Source: Sinorhizobium shofinae (lineage in GTDB: Bacteria > Pseudomonadota > Alphaproteobacteria > Rhizobiales > Rhizobiaceae). From it: DNA of 64,000 nucleotides. Location of the stretch: positions 62,001 to 126,000 of the forward strand of contig MBFK01000061.1 in assembly GCA_001704765.1 (NCBI GenBank), read 5' to 3'. Under the pieces are notes generated by a model. The model was not told where the DNA came from. It saw only the letters and a list, made by a program, of their open reading frames with translations, and searched no databases. The translations under genes and the position numbers were made by a program. Shown here in pieces: positions 35,317 to 44,686 of the stretch. How positions within the stretch are numbered: position 1 is the first letter of the stretch; each line of letters begins with the position of its first letter.

Positions 35317-35478
35317 ATGGGCAAGTCGATCGCAATCTTTTTTGCGTCTGCGGCACTGATTATTCTGGCTGGCTCATTCATCGCACCGAGCACAGTGGCG
35401 AGCAGCAGCAAGGGCTGCGCGCCTGCCTATGGCGTCGACCCATGCACGACGGCGTCGATCGGGGCTTCCGGCTGGTAA
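35317..35478 (+). CDS. Small exported protein of 53 residues, unknown
   Basis: A short open frame from ATG 35317 to TAA 35476-35478 with aaagg about 12 bases upstream. The first 28 residues look like a signal peptide: MGKSIAIFFASAALIILAGS, then a small-residue cleavage region (STVASS). The mature part would be about 25 residues with two cysteines (GCAPAYG and DPCTTAS), which could form a disulfide. It lies alone in a gap of about 520 bases between two larger genes. I do not recognise a family. The strong terminator upstream means that it needs its own promoter. Confidence 0.6.
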   Translation: MGKSIAIFFASAALIILAGSFIAPSTVASSSKGCAPAYGVDPCTTASIGASGW

Positions 35479-35601
35479 GCCAGTCAACTGCCTTGCCGCG
35501 TCATTCGCGGTTCAAGGCAGATTTTCAGTTTTGGCGGGGGCCAGGGGCCGCATGCGTTTCGCAAGAAACGTATGCGGCTTTATGTTTTTGCGGGGCTGCG
35601 C

Positions 35602-36408
35602 TTAGCCGAGCAGCCACAGGCCGATCAGACCTGCAGTGCCGACGATGATGCGCCAGATCGCGAAGGGCGTGAAGCCGCGATGCGAGACGAAATCGAGCAG
35701 CGAGCGCACGACAAAGATCCCCGCGACGAAGGCGGCGATGAAACCGATGCCGATCGTGGTGAGATCGTCGAAAGTGAGCGCATCGCGGTTCTTGTAGAGA
35801 TCGATCGTGAAGGCGCCGAGCATGGTCGGCATGGCGAGGAAGAAGGAGAACTCAGCCGCCGAACGCTTATCGGTTCCCATCAAAAGGGCACCGGCAATCG
35901 TCGCGCCGGATCGCGACGTGCCCGGGATCATCGCGAGGCACTGGAAGAGGCCGATCTTCAGGGCGAGCGACGGCGGATAGTCCACCACATCCGTGTAGCG
36001 TGGCGTCAGCGGCAGGTGGTCGATCACATAGAGGATGACGCCACCGACGATGAGCACGACGCAGATCAGCATCGGCGTCTCGAACAGGACCGACTTGATG
36101 AAGTCATGCGCCGCCGCCCCGATCAGCGCCGCCGGCAGGAAGGCGAGCAGCACCGAGAAAACGAAGCGCCGCGCCTTGGCGCTCGTCGGCAGGGCCAGTG
36201 CGATCGACAGGAGCTTCTGGAAATAGACGAGCAGGATGGCAAGGATGGCACCGAGCTGAATGAGCACGGCGAATGTGTTTCCCGGCGACTTGAAGCCGAG
36301 GAAGTGCCCGGCGAGGAGCACATGCGCCGTCGACGAGACAGGGATGAACTCCGTCAGCCCTTCGATAAGCCCGAGCACGAGCGCGCTAATGATCGATTGA
36401 TCGGCCAT
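35602..36408 (-). CDS. uppP: Undecaprenyl-diphosphatase (BacA family)
   Basis: A protein of 268 residues from ATG 36408, with about eight transmembrane segments. Both family signatures are present: [20 protein letters not shown] near residue 12 and [19 protein letters not shown] near 155, which hold the catalytic glutamate, serine and arginine residues. It removes a phosphate from undecaprenyl diphosphate on the outer face of the inner membrane, recycling the lipid carrier for peptidoglycan and other envelope polymers. It must not be mixed up with the rhizobial peptide transporter that is also named BacA. It diverges from the GST gene. Confidence 0.96.
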   Translation of the reverse strand: MADQSIISALVLGLIEGLTEFIPVSSTAHVLLAGHFLGFKSPGNTFAVLIQLGAILAILLVYFQKLLSIALALPTSAKARRFVFSVLLAFLPAALIGAAAHDFIKSVLFETPMLICVVLIVGGVILYVIDHLPLTPRYTDVVDYPPSLALKIGLFQCLAMIPGTSRSGATIAGALLMGTDKRSAAEFSFFLAMPTMLGAFTIDLYKNRDALTFDDLTTIGIGFIAAFVAGIFVVRSLLDFVSHRGFTPFAIWRIIVGTAGLIGLWLLG

Positions 36409-36564
36409 ATATGAAAGTTTCCTGATACTCTTGGATTTGGGAGGAGAAAGTCGATTCTCTTGTGTTTGCCACCGCAACTACCTATAGCTCGTAGTAGCAA
36501 GCCGTGGCCAGTTGCATATGCCGCGACGCTGAGATCCCCGAAAACAGCTGCAATCTGATCATCG

Positions 36565-37257
36565 ATGCCGACACTGTATCATCACCCTATGTCCTCTGCC
36601 TCGCGGTTCGTACGCCTTATTCTCTCAGAATATGGCTATCAGACGGAACTGAGCGAAGAACAGCCCTGGGAGAACCGGCGCGACTTCCTGGCGCTCAACC
36701 CGGCCGGCACCCTGCCGGTCTATGTCGATGACAGCATGCGGGCGCTTTGCGGGGCGACAATCATCTCGGAATATCTCGACGAGACCAGCGGCATCATGAA
36801 GCGCGATCGCCGGCTCCTGGCCGAGGATCCGTTCCAGCGGGCCGAGATTCGCCGGCTCACCGAATGGTTCCTACAGAAGATGGAGGCCGACGTGACGCGG
36901 CCACTCGTGCGCGAGCGCATCTTCAAGCTGCAGATGACGCCCGACCAGGGCGGCGGCGCCCCGGATTCGAAGATCCTGCGAACCTCGCGGAACAATATCC
37001 GCCAGCACATGAAGTATCTCTCCTGGCTCGCCGGCTCGCGCCCTTGGCTTGCCGGCGACCGAGTCTCCTACGCCGATCTCGCGGCCGCCGCCGCGACCTC
37101 GGTGCTCGACTATCTTGGCGAAATCGACTGGTCCGACGCGCCGACCGCCAAGGAATGGTACCAGCGGCTGAAATCCCGGCCGTCCTTCCGCCCGCTGCTC
37201 GCCGAGCGCGTGCGCGGTGTAACCCCCGTCTCCCATTATGCGGATCTCGATTTCTAA
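36565..37257 (+). CDS. Glutathione S-transferase family protein
   Basis: A protein of 230 residues. The N-terminal thioredoxin-like domain starts [20 protein letters not shown] and includes [12 protein letters not shown] with the cis-proline. Next comes [12 protein letters not shown], where other GSTs have ESxxI for glutathione binding. The C-terminal helical domain includes [16 protein letters not shown]. The substrate is unknown. It lies 10 bases before queG, and the pair is probably one transcript together with the epimerase. Confidence 0.9.
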   Translation: MPTLYHHPMSSASRFVRLILSEYGYQTELSEEQPWENRRDFLALNPAGTLPVYVDDSMRALCGATIISEYLDETSGIMKRDRRLLAEDPFQRAEIRRLTEWFLQKMEADVTRPLVRERIFKLQMTPDQGGGAPDSKILRTSRNNIRQHMKYLSWLAGSRPWLAGDRVSYADLAAAAATSVLDYLGEIDWSDAPTAKEWYQRLKSRPSFRPLLAERVRGVTPVSHYADLDF

Positions 37258-37267
37258 GGACACGACG

Positions 37268-38440
37268 ATGCCCGGCGACGCTGCAAGAGCGGAGAACCAG
37301 GGCAGGAAACGACGGACGCTCACCGCCTTCCTGAAGGAGGAAGCCGCGGCCAAGGGCTTCGACCTCTGTCGGATCACCCGGCCGGACGCCATACCGCATG
37401 CGCCGGACCGGCTCCGGCAATTCCTTGCCGCCGGCTGTCACGGGACGATGGAATGGCTTTCCGAGACGGCGGAGCGACGCTCCGATCCGCGTGTGCTATG
37501 GAGCGAGGTCCGCTCGATCGTCCTGTTCGGGATGAATTACGGCCCCGACACCGATCCGCTCGCGATCCTCGCCAAGCGGGACCGGGGCGGTATCTCCGTC
37601 TATGCACAAAACCGCGACTATCACGACGTCGTCAAGGGGCGGTTGAAGGAGATCGCCACACGGTTTGCCGCTCGCGCCGAAGAGGATGTGAAGGTTTTCG
37701 TCGATACCGCCCCCGTCATGGAAAAGCCGCTCGCGGAAAAGGCCGGCATCGGCTGGCAGGGCAAGCACACCAATCTCGTCAGCCGCGAATTCGGCTCTTG
37801 GCTCTTTCTCGGCAGCCTGTTCACCACCGCCGATCTCGACATCGACGTGCCCGAGCGCGACCATTGCGGCTCCTGCCGGGCCTGCCTCGACGTCTGTCCG
37901 ACCGGCGCCTTTCCGGCGCCCTATCGCATCGATGCGCGGCGCTGCATCTCTTATCTGACGATCGAGCACAAGGGGCCGATCGACCCCGAATTGCGACCGC
38001 TGATCGGCAACCGCATCTATGGCTGCGACGACTGTCTGGCCGTGTGCCCCTGGAACAAGTTTGCGCGCTCTGCCTCGCAAATGAAGCTCAAGGCGCGGGA
38101 AGACCTCAAGGAACCGGAGCTCGACGCCCTGCTGACGCTCGACGACGCCGCCTTCCGCAGCTTGTTTTCCGGCTCTCCGGTGAAACGCATCGGACGCGAC
38201 CGCTTCGTCAGAAATGTCTTGATCGCCGCCGGCAATTCCGGTGAAGAGAGGTTCGTACCCGCCTGCAAGGCATTGGCGCGTGACGCCGCCCCGACCGTCA
38301 GGGCGATGGCCGTCTGGGCGCTTTCGCGTCTAATGCCGACGGACGACCTGGCCGCCTTTGCCAGGGAGTGCGAGCAGGAAACCGACAATGAGGTGCTTTC
38401 GGAATGGGAAATGGCAGGAGTGAGCCGATGGATGTCCTGA
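37268..38440 (+). CDS. queG: Epoxyqueuosine reductase
   Basis: A protein of 390 residues from ATG 37268. It has the cobalamin-binding reductase domain ([20 protein letters not shown] near 150). Two ferredoxin-like 4Fe-4S clusters follow: [16 protein letters not shown] near 205 and [16 protein letters not shown] near 255. The C-terminal tail is a HEAT-like repeat. It carries out the last step of queuosine formation in tRNA, reducing epoxyqueuosine. Its last 13 bases overlap the start of the epimerase gene, which shows translational coupling. Confidence 0.95.
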   Translation: MPGDAARAENQGRKRRTLTAFLKEEAAAKGFDLCRITRPDAIPHAPDRLRQFLAAGCHGTMEWLSETAERRSDPRVLWSEVRSIVLFGMNYGPDTDPLAILAKRDRGGISVYAQNRDYHDVVKGRLKEIATRFAARAEEDVKVFVDTAPVMEKPLAEKAGIGWQGKHTNLVSREFGSWLFLGSLFTTADLDIDVPERDHCGSCRACLDVCPTGAFPAPYRIDARRCISYLTIEHKGPIDPELRPLIGNRIYGCDDCLAVCPWNKFARSASQMKLKAREDLKEPELDALLTLDDAAFRSLFSGSPVKRIGRDRFVRNVLIAAGNSGEERFVPACKALARDAAPTVRAMAVWALSRLMPTDDLAAFARECEQETDNEVLSEWEMAGVSRWMS

Positions 38441-39300
38441 TTCTTGGCGCCGGCTATTCCGGCACGGCCATCGCGAAGGCGCTTGCGCCGGCCGCGCAAT
38501 CGGTGACGGGAACCACCCGCTCGCCGGACAACCTGCCGGCGCTGGAGGCGGCCGGCATCGAGCCCCTGCTGTTCGACGGAATGACGATTTCCGCGGAGCT
38601 CGCCGGCGCGATGGGCAAGACGACCCACCTCATCCAGTCGATCGCCCCGGGGGCCGACGGCGATCCGATGTTCCGCGCCGGCACGCCGCCGCTCAACGAG
38701 CTCCTGCCGCGGCTGCGCTGGGTTGGCTATCTCTCCACCGTCGGCGTCTATGGCGATCATGGCGGCGGCTGGGTTACCGAAGAGACGCCGATAAAGCCCG
38801 TCTCGGTGCGCTCAAAGCAGCGGGTCGAGGCGGAAAAGGCCTGGCTGGACCATGGCGCCAGACACGGGATTCCGGTTGCCGTGCTTCGGCTTGCCGGCAT
38901 CTACGGACCGGGCCGCAATGCCTTCCGCAATCTCGCCGAAGGCACGGCGCGCCGCGTCGTAAAGGCGAACCAGGTCTTCAATCGCATCCGCGTCGAGGAT
39001 ATCGGCTCAGCCGCCGCATTTCTGGCCAGCCAAGGCATGGGCGGAATCTTCAATGTGACCGACGACGAACCTGCCCCGCCGCAGGATGTGGTGGCAGAGG
39101 CCGCCCGGCTGATGGGCGTCGCACCGCCGCCGGAAGTGCCTTTCGAAACCGCCGAGATGTCGCTGATGGCGCGCTCCTTTTATGGCGAGAACAAGCGCGT
39201 CTCGAATGCGCGGCTACGCGAGGCCGGCTTCGACTTCGCCTTTCCGAATTATCGCGTTTCGCTTGCACAGCTGTGGGCGAACGGTACCTGGCGCGGCTAA
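38428..39300 (+). CDS. NAD-dependent epimerase/dehydratase family protein (YeeZ-like)
   Basis: A protein of 290 residues from ATG 38428 with ribosome site ggag. It starts [20 protein letters not shown], a GxGYxG dinucleotide motif. Further family landmarks are [19 protein letters not shown] near 95 and [20 protein letters not shown] near 155. The canonical YxxxK is not in its usual form, so catalysis is uncertain. It overlaps queG by 13 bases and ends the small cluster GST-queG-epimerase. A 463-base gap without genes follows. Confidence 0.85.
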   Translation: MDVLILGAGYSGTAIAKALAPAAQSVTGTTRSPDNLPALEAAGIEPLLFDGMTISAELAGAMGKTTHLIQSIAPGADGDPMFRAGTPPLNELLPRLRWVGYLSTVGVYGDHGGGWVTEETPIKPVSVRSKQRVEAEKAWLDHGARHGIPVAVLRLAGIYGPGRNAFRNLAEGTARRVVKANQVFNRIRVEDIGSAAAFLASQGMGGIFNVTDDEPAPPQDVVAEAARLMGVAPPPEVPFETAEMSLMARSFYGENKRVSNARLREAGFDFAFPNYRVSLAQLWANGTWRG

Positions 39301-39763
39301 TAGATTTACTTCGACAATACTTCGATCAGATTATCGCCCCACCGCCAAAAGCATGTCGTGAGATCATCCGAAAGTAATAGATTCGGAAGACTCAGCTTGA
39401 CTGCCTCATACTGCCATATTTCGACCTATACTTCGCCATCGACCACAACCTAGGCGATAGTTCAGATTTTTAATGATGGAAATTCGTGGGAATTCACGCA
39501 AATCGAAATTTTAAATGATTTTTTACGTCGGCTTGGCAGCTGCCCGGAACCAAAGCTCTCGAAAATCGTTTAGTCGCTGATTCCAAAGAATTTCTTTTAA
39601 CATTCTAAAACAATTCAAACGGCACTCTATTTTAAATTTACGGCGTTTTTCAATAATTCCTAATCAAAGGTTAACGGTTGAAGCACGGTTTTGCCATTTT
39701 TCGCCCTAATTAGCTCAAACTGCAAGGGAACTAATCGAACATTCAATCCGAAGGGGTCGTCGC
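39301..39763. other. AT-rich intergenic gap of 463 bases
   Basis: Between the epimerase and the RlpA-like gene the composition drops clearly from the GC-rich surroundings, most strongly at about 39450-39720 (for instance aaattttaaatgatttttta and ttctaaaacaattcaaac). No coding frame longer than a few codons and no tRNA-like structure is visible. It may hold a promoter with curvature, binding sites for a nucleoid protein or a small RNA. The bases aaggggtc at 39751-39758 serve as ribosome site for the next gene. Confidence 0.6.
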
Positions 39764-40138
39764 TTGAAGCCAGCGAGAATCAAGACTGCTGCCGCCGCAG
39801 CGCTATTCACCGTCGGGATGGGGTTGGTCTCGGCATCCGACAGTCAGGCAAAAGGAACGGGTTGCGGTGGCGCCTCCTGGTATGCCCTCACCTCGAAAAC
39901 TGCCTCCGGCGAGCGCATGAACGCCGCGCGCCTGACGGCCGCGCACCGCAGCCTGAAATTCGGCACCAAGGTCCAGGTCACGAACAAGCGAAACGGCAAA
40001 TCCGTCGTCGTCCGGATCAACGACCGCGGTCCCTTCATTCGCGGTCGGGTACTCGATCTTTCCAAAGCGGCTGCCTCGCAGATCGGCATGATCCGCTCGG
40101 GCACCGCCAGCATCTGCTATCAAGTCGTCAGTTCCTGA
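39764..40138 (+). CDS. RlpA-like double-psi beta-barrel exported protein
   Basis: A protein of 124 residues from TTG 39764, supported by aaggggtc seven bases before it. The first 29 residues form a signal peptide ([20 protein letters not shown] then AKG). The mature part is a DPBB/RlpA domain: [39 protein letters not shown] and [15 protein letters not shown], with the catalytic-type aspartate in NDRGP. It ends in two cysteines context ([10 protein letters not shown]). RlpA proteins cleave naked glycan strands or have lost the activity. No SPOR domain is present, so targeting to the septum is unlikely. Confidence 0.88.
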   Translation: MKPARIKTAAAAALFTVGMGLVSASDSQAKGTGCGGASWYALTSKTASGERMNAARLTAAHRSLKFGTKVQVTNKRNGKSVVVRINDRGPFIRGRVLDLSKAAASQIGMIRSGTASICYQVVSS

Positions 40139-40146
40139 TCGGCCAT

Positions 40147-40172
40147 CCGTCCACCGACTACGGGCTGGACGG
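40147..40172 (+). terminator. Hairpin behind the RlpA-like gene
   Basis: Perfect arms ccgtcca (40147-40153) and tggacgg (40166-40172) enclose a 12-base loop, 9 bases after the stop. The bases behind it are not a T run, so it may stabilise the 3' end rather than stop transcription. Confidence 0.4.
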
Positions 40173-40187
40173 ATCTGTTCTGCGGGT

Positions 40188-40293
40188 CACTGCATGTTTC
40201 TTTAGATCGGCGCCGATTTAAGGATAGAAACATGCAGCAATTCAAAGTGCTACAGCGACCTTTTTGCGACTGATAAGACGCACGGCGCTGTAG
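40188..40293 (-). repeat. Two-hairpin intergenic repeat, copy 4 (reverse)
   Basis: The copy is in reverse orientation: ctgcatgtttctttagatcgg and its partner, then caattcaaagtgctacagcg, then agacgcacggcgctgtag. It is close to copies 2 and 3 in the second hairpin. The inner arm of the first hairpin differs (ttgcgac), which weakens pairing. It lies between the RlpA-like and RsmB-like genes, about 80 bases before the latter. Confidence 0.85.
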
Positions 40294-40375
40294 GTCGCTC
40301 CCGCATATAATGCGGCCGCTGTCTTGCTCTTCGATGCCATCGCCGCTACCACGGCGAAAAAGGAGTTGATCGAAG

Positions 40376-41665
40376 ATGCGATTGGGCGGGCGGCTCTCGG
40401 GAGCCATTGACGTTCTTGACGATATCGAAAAGCGGAAGCGCCCGGTCGCCGACGCGCTCAAGGACTGGGGCCTCTCACATCGCTTCGCCGGATCGGGCGA
40501 TCGCGCCGCCATCGGCAACATCGTCTACGATGCGCTCCGGATGAAGCTTTCCCATGCCTATCTGATGGATAGCGACAGCGCAGCCGCCCTTGCCCATGCG
40601 GTCATGTACCGCCAATGGGGCTTTGCCGTCGATCGACTCGCGGCGGAACTCGCCGACGACAAGTTTGCCCCGGAAGCGCCTACGGCTGAGATGATGAAGG
40701 CGTTCCGCGAGCGGCGCATCGAAGACGCGCCGCTGCATGTGCAAGGCGACATCCCCGAATGGACGCAAGCCTCCTTCGCGGAGAACTTCTCCGACGACTG
40801 GCTCGAAGAGGCCAGGGCACTGGCCGGCCGCCCGACCCTCGACCTTCGCGTCAACACGTTGAAGGCAAGCCGCGACAAGGTGCTGAAGTCCTTGGAGCGC
40901 AGCGGCGCAGAACCTGCGGCGATCGCCCGCTACGGCGTACGCATTCCCGCCGGCGAAGGCGCCTCGCGCCTGCCGAACGTGACTGCCGAGATCTCGTTCC
41001 AGAAGGGCTGGTTCGAGGTTCAGGACGAAGGCTCGCAAATCGTCGCCGACCTGGTCTTCCCGCGGGAGGGCGAGCAGGTGCTCGACTATTGCGCCGGCGG
41101 CGGCGGCAAGACGCTCGCCATCTCGGCCGCCATGAACAACAAGGGCCAGGTGCATGCCTACGACACCGACCGCAAGCGGCTCGCGCCGATCATCGAGCGG
41201 CTAAAGCGTGCCGGCACCCGCAATGTGCAGGTGCACGAGTCCGAGGATTCGCTCGCAACGCTCGTCGGCCGCTGCGACCGGGTGCTTGTCGACGCCCCCT
41301 GCACCGGCACCGGAACGTGGCGGCGCCGGCCGGACACGAAGTGGCGTCTGACGCAGAAGAACCTCGAGGAGCGACTGGCGCAGCAGGAGGAGGCGCTTGC
41401 CGGTGCCGCCCAGTTCGTCCGTCCCGGCGGGCACCTGGTCTACGTGACCTGTTCCGTGCTTCCGGAGGAAAACGAAGCGCAGGTCTACGGTTTCTGCGAA
41501 GACAATCCGGAGTTCGAGATCCTCTCGGCCGCTGACACATGGGCGACGCTGTTCGGCACCGATAAGCCGCAGCCCTGGTCAACCGACATGAAGACCGTCA
41601 CCCTGACGCCCGCCTCGACCGGAACCGACGGGTTCTTCTTCTGCCTGATGGGCAGGAAAGGATAG
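40376..41665 (+). CDS. RsmB/NOL1-type S-adenosylmethionine-dependent RNA methyltransferase
   Basis: A protein of 429 residues. The N-terminal third is an NusB-like/PUA-like region. The catalytic domain shows QDEGSQIVADLV and VLDYCAGGGGKTLAIS near 240 (SAM site), then VLVDAPCTGTGTWRRRPD near 305. VTCSVLPEENEAQV near 360 carries the second catalytic cysteine of m5C methyltransferases. It methylates cytidine in rRNA or tRNA; RsmB acts on C967 of 16S rRNA. In alphaproteobacteria this paralogue is common, and its target base is not certain. A start at ATG 40376 is supported by gatcgaag upstream only weakly. Confidence 0.9.
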   Translation: MRLGGRLSGAIDVLDDIEKRKRPVADALKDWGLSHRFAGSGDRAAIGNIVYDALRMKLSHAYLMDSDSAAALAHAVMYRQWGFAVDRLAAELADDKFAPEAPTAEMMKAFRERRIEDAPLHVQGDIPEWTQASFAENFSDDWLEEARALAGRPTLDLRVNTLKASRDKVLKSLERSGAEPAAIARYGVRIPAGEGASRLPNVTAEISFQKGWFEVQDEGSQIVADLVFPREGEQVLDYCAGGGGKTLAISAAMNNKGQVHAYDTDRKRLAPIIERLKRAGTRNVQVHESEDSLATLVGRCDRVLVDAPCTGTGTWRRRPDTKWRLTQKNLEERLAQQEEALAGAAQFVRPGGHLVYVTCSVLPEENEAQVYGFCEDNPEFEILSAADTWATLFGTDKPQPWSTDMKTVTLTPASTGTDGFFFCLMGRKG

Positions 41666-41697
41666 CACCCCCGGCGGCCGCAAGGGGAAGTCGCAAA

Positions 41698-41714
41698 TTT
41701 GAAAATGTTCTAAA
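41698..41714 (+). promoter_or_regulatory. Irr-box (ICE)-like inverted repeat before irpA
   Basis: TTTGAAA-atg-TTCTAAA resembles the iron control element TTTAGAA-N3-TTCTAAA: the right arm matches completely and the left arm differs at two positions. TTGACA follows at 41724-41729 as a possible -35 box. The site lies about 105 bases before the irpA start. Irr is the rhizobial regulator that acts under low iron or low heme. Control by iron is therefore likely, though the match is imperfect. Confidence 0.45.
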
Positions 41715-41818
41715 CTATACGCTTTGACACCAGTTTAGTTTTGGTTCATGACAACGGCGCTTTACCCGGCCTCGAGCGGTTTTGCTCGGCCGGCCTGCGA
41801 GAAGCGAAGGAGAGGGTC

Positions 41819-43099
41819 ATGACCAAGAATTTCATCCGCGCCGCCGCGCTGGCACTCGTGACGGCCACGTCTGTGCTGGCCCTGCAGCCGGCCAGCGCCG
41901 CGATGGACGCCGCCGCGGTCGTCAAACACTATGCCACCGTGGCGCACGCCAAATATGAGGACGCGCTGACAACGGCCGAGGCGCTCGACAAGGCGGTCGA
42001 TGCGCTGATCGCAAGCCCCAGCGAGGAGGCGCTGAAGGCGGCGCGCGAGGCCTGGCTCAAGGCGCGCAACCCCTACCAGGAGACCGAGGTCTATCGGTTC
42101 GGCAATTCGATCGTCGACGAATGGGAAGGCAAGGTGAACGCCTGGCCGCTCGACGAAGGCCTGATCGACTATGTCGATCCGAGCTACGGTACGGAGAGTG
42201 ACGAGAACGCGCTCTTCACCGCCAACGTCATCGCCAACAAGTCGATCAAGATCGACGGCAAGGACGCCGACGCGACGAATATCACGCCGGAATTCCTCTC
42301 CAGTACACTGCAGGAAGCCGGCGGCATCGAGGCGAATGTCGCGACCGGCTATCACGCCATCGAATTCCTGCTCTGGGGCCAGGATCTGAATGGCACCGGC
42401 CCGGGCGCCGGCAATCGAGCCTATACCGATTTCGATAAGAAGGCCTGCACGAACGGCAATTGTGACCGCCGCGCCGCCTACCTGAAGGCGGCGACGAGCC
42501 TGCTGGTTTCCGATCTCAAGGAGATGGTCGCCAACTGGGCGCCGGAAGGTGCCGCGGCCAAGGCGGTGGAAGCAGACCCCAAGGCCGGCCTCGCGACAAT
42601 CCTCACCGGCATGGGCTCGCTTTCCTATGGGGAACTGGCCGGCGAGCGCATGAAGCTCGGCCTGCTGCTGCACGATCCGGAAGAGGAGCACGATTGCTTC
42701 TCGGACAACACCCACAACTCGCATCTGCATGACGCGATCGGCATCCAGTCGGCCTATACCGGCCAATACACGCGGATCGACGGCACGAAGCTTACCGGCC
42801 CCTCCCTTTCCGAACTCGTCGCCGCCAAGGACGCCGCGCTCGACAAGGAGATGGCGGCCAATCTCGCAACCACGGTCGAGAAGATGCAGGCAATCGCCAA
42901 GCGCGCCGAAACCGTCGAGGCCTATGATCAGATGATCGGCGAAGGCAATGCCGAAGGCAACGCAACTGTTCAGGCCGCCATCGACGGGTTGGTCGCCCAG
43001 GCCAAGACCGTCGAACGCGTCATTGCGGCGCTCGACCTCGGTACGATCGAGCTTGAAGGTTCGGACAGCCTGGATAATCCTAACGCGGTTTTCCAATAA
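41819..43099 (+). CDS. irpA: Imelysin-family periplasmic iron-regulated protein
   Basis: A protein of 426 residues from ATG 41819 (ribosome site aaggagagg). The first 28 residues are a signal peptide (ALALVTATSVLALQPASA). The imelysin (peptidase M75 family) fold contains the conserved GxHxxE motif as GYHAIE at residues 177-182, which has been proposed to bind metal. Other landmarks are YQETEVYRFGNS near 86 and GSLSYGELAGERMKLGLLLH near 280. It is the first gene of the locus that continues with a di-heme oxidoreductase, a second imelysin, CorA and DUF1513. Members act in iron uptake; no peptidase activity is known. Confidence 0.92.
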   Translation: MTKNFIRAAALALVTATSVLALQPASAAMDAAAVVKHYATVAHAKYEDALTTAEALDKAVDALIASPSEEALKAAREAWLKARNPYQETEVYRFGNSIVDEWEGKVNAWPLDEGLIDYVDPSYGTESDENALFTANVIANKSIKIDGKDADATNITPEFLSSTLQEAGGIEANVATGYHAIEFLLWGQDLNGTGPGAGNRAYTDFDKKACTNGNCDRRAAYLKAATSLLVSDLKEMVANWAPEGAAAKAVEADPKAGLATILTGMGSLSYGELAGERMKLGLLLHDPEEEHDCFSDNTHNSHLHDAIGIQSAYTGQYTRIDGTKLTGPSLSELVAAKDAALDKEMAANLATTVEKMQAIAKRAETVEAYDQMIGEGNAEGNATVQAAIDGLVAQAKTVERVIAALDLGTIELEGSDSLDNPNAVFQ

Positions 43100-43147
43100 G
43101 CCGAAAAGGCGGGCCGCCCCGACGAGGTTCGGCCCGGCCCCCGCCCG

Positions 43148-44686
43148 ATGAAGGTCCTGACCGCCCGCTTCCTCTCGCTGCCGCTCGCCGCGCTCATCGG
43201 CCTCGCCGCCACGGTGTCGGCGACGTCGGGCGACCATCAGCGGCTCTCTCCAAGACGCAACGATCTTTCCGAACGGGACTTGCAGCGCGTCGAGGCCGTC
43301 ACCCGACCGGCGACCGACTTTTCGAAAGCCGAACAGTTCGAGGCGATGTCCGGCGGCGCGACGACGACGATCGCGCCGATCGACCAGAAGGTTTTCTCGC
43401 AATTTTCGGCCAACCTGCCCTTCGAGGACGAGGAGAATTTCAAACTCGGCAAGGTGCTGTTCGAAAAGCTCTGGGTTTCCGCCCCGTCCTCGACTCAAGC
43501 TTCCGACGGGCTCGGCCCCCTCTATAACGCCCGCGCCTGCGAGAGCTGCCATCTGCGCGACGGCCGCGGCCATCCGCCGGAGGGGGCGGACGCGACGTCG
43601 ACGGTCTTCCGTCTCGCCCGACCGCCGCGCGACGAAGTCGAACGCCGGATGATCGCCGCCCACCAGGTGGTTAATTTCCCTGACCCCGTCTATGGCGCGC
43701 AGCTGCAGGACAGCGCCGTGCCCGGACTTGTCGCCGAAGGCAGCCTCAGGGTCGCCTATGCGGAAGAGTCGGTGCCCCTTTCTGGCGGCGAGACGGTCTC
43801 GCTCCGAAAACCGCAATACTCGGTTGCCGATCTTGGCTATGGTCCGATGCACCCGATGACGACTCTTTCGCCCCGTGTCGCCCAGCCGATGATCGGCCTC
43901 GGCCTGGTCGAGGCGATCCACGAGGCCGACATCCTTGCAAGGGCCGACCCGGACGACCGGGACAGTGACGGCATCAGCGGACGGGCGGCGCTCGTCCGGG
44001 ATCGCGACGCCGGCACGATCGCCCTCGGGCGCTTCGGCTGGAAAGCCCAGAACCCGACCATTCGCCAACAGGCCGCAGACGCCTTCGCGATCGATATCGG
44101 CATTTCCACCCCGGCCTTCGACCGCAGCCAGGGAGACTGCACCAAGGCGCAGGGCGCTTGCCTGGAGCTCCCGTCCGGCGTGCAGGCGCGGCTCGGGCCA
44201 GTCGAGGCGCCCGACCCCGTGCTCGGCCTCGTCACCTTCTATTCCGCCAATCTCGCGGTACCGGCCCGCCGCAAGGCGAGCTTTCCGCAAACGTTGAAAG
44301 GCAAGCAGCATTTCTACGAAGCGGGCTGTCCAGCCTGTCACCTACCGAAATACGTTACCCGGCGCGATGCTCCTCACAAAGAGCTGGCGTTCCAGCTGAT
44401 CTGGCCCTATTCCGATTTCCTGCTACACGACATGGGCGAGGGACTGGCTGACGGCCAGCAGGTTGGTGTCGCCAGCGGACGCGAATGGCGCACACCGCCG
44501 CTCTGGGGGCTCGGCCTGACCAACACCGTCAACGGTCACACGTTCCTGCTTCACGACGGGCGTGCCCGCAATTTTGCCGAGGCCGTCCTTTGGCACGGCG
44601 GCGAAGCGGAAAAAGCCCGCAATGCCTTTGCCGCCATGTCGAGAGACGATCGAAACGCCCTGCTTTCCTTTCTGGAGTCGCTCTGA
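43148..44686 (+). CDS. Di-heme c-type cytochrome / thiol oxidoreductase family (DUF1111)
   Basis: A protein of 512 residues. Residues 1-25 are a signal peptide. Two heme-binding CxxCH sites are visible: CESCH at 131-135 and CPACH at 394-398. GLGPLYNARACESCH and the later SDFLLHDMGEGLAD with the ending LWHGGEAEKARNAF are typical of the DUF1111 group found with imelysins. It probably oxidises or reduces iron in the periplasm to support uptake. That is inference from the locus. The stop overlaps the next start (TGATG at 44684-44688), so translation is coupled. Confidence 0.92.
   Translation: MKVLTARFLSLPLAALIGLAATVSATSGDHQRLSPRRNDLSERDLQRVEAVTRPATDFSKAEQFEAMSGGATTTIAPIDQKVFSQFSANLPFEDEENFKLGKVLFEKLWVSAPSSTQASDGLGPLYNARACESCHLRDGRGHPPEGADATSTVFRLARPPRDEVERRMIAAHQVVNFPDPVYGAQLQDSAVPGLVAEGSLRVAYAEESVPLSGGETVSLRKPQYSVADLGYGPMHPMTTLSPRVAQPMIGLGLVEAIHEADILARADPDDRDSDGISGRAALVRDRDAGTIALGRFGWKAQNPTIRQQAADAFAIDIGISTPAFDRSQGDCTKAQGACLELPSGVQARLGPVEAPDPVLGLVTFYSANLAVPARRKASFPQTLKGKQHFYEAGCPACHLPKYVTRRDAPHKELAFQLIWPYSDFLLHDMGEGLADGQQVGVASGREWRTPPLWGLGLTNTVNGHTFLLHDGRARNFAEAVLWHGGEAEKARNAFAAMSRDDRNALLSFLESL

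Noticed and set aside
35602-36408. uppP read as the rhizobial symbiosis gene bacA
   Set aside because: The protein has the undecaprenyl-diphosphatase signatures, not the SbmA-type transporter fold. The shared name BacA is historical.
41762-44341. A continuous minus-strand frame of 859 codons opposite irpA and the di-heme gene
   Set aside because: It mirrors well-recognised plus-strand genes with signal peptides and heme motifs. Its translation is rich in Arg, Gly and Leu without any family motif. High GC content leaves such shadow frames open.
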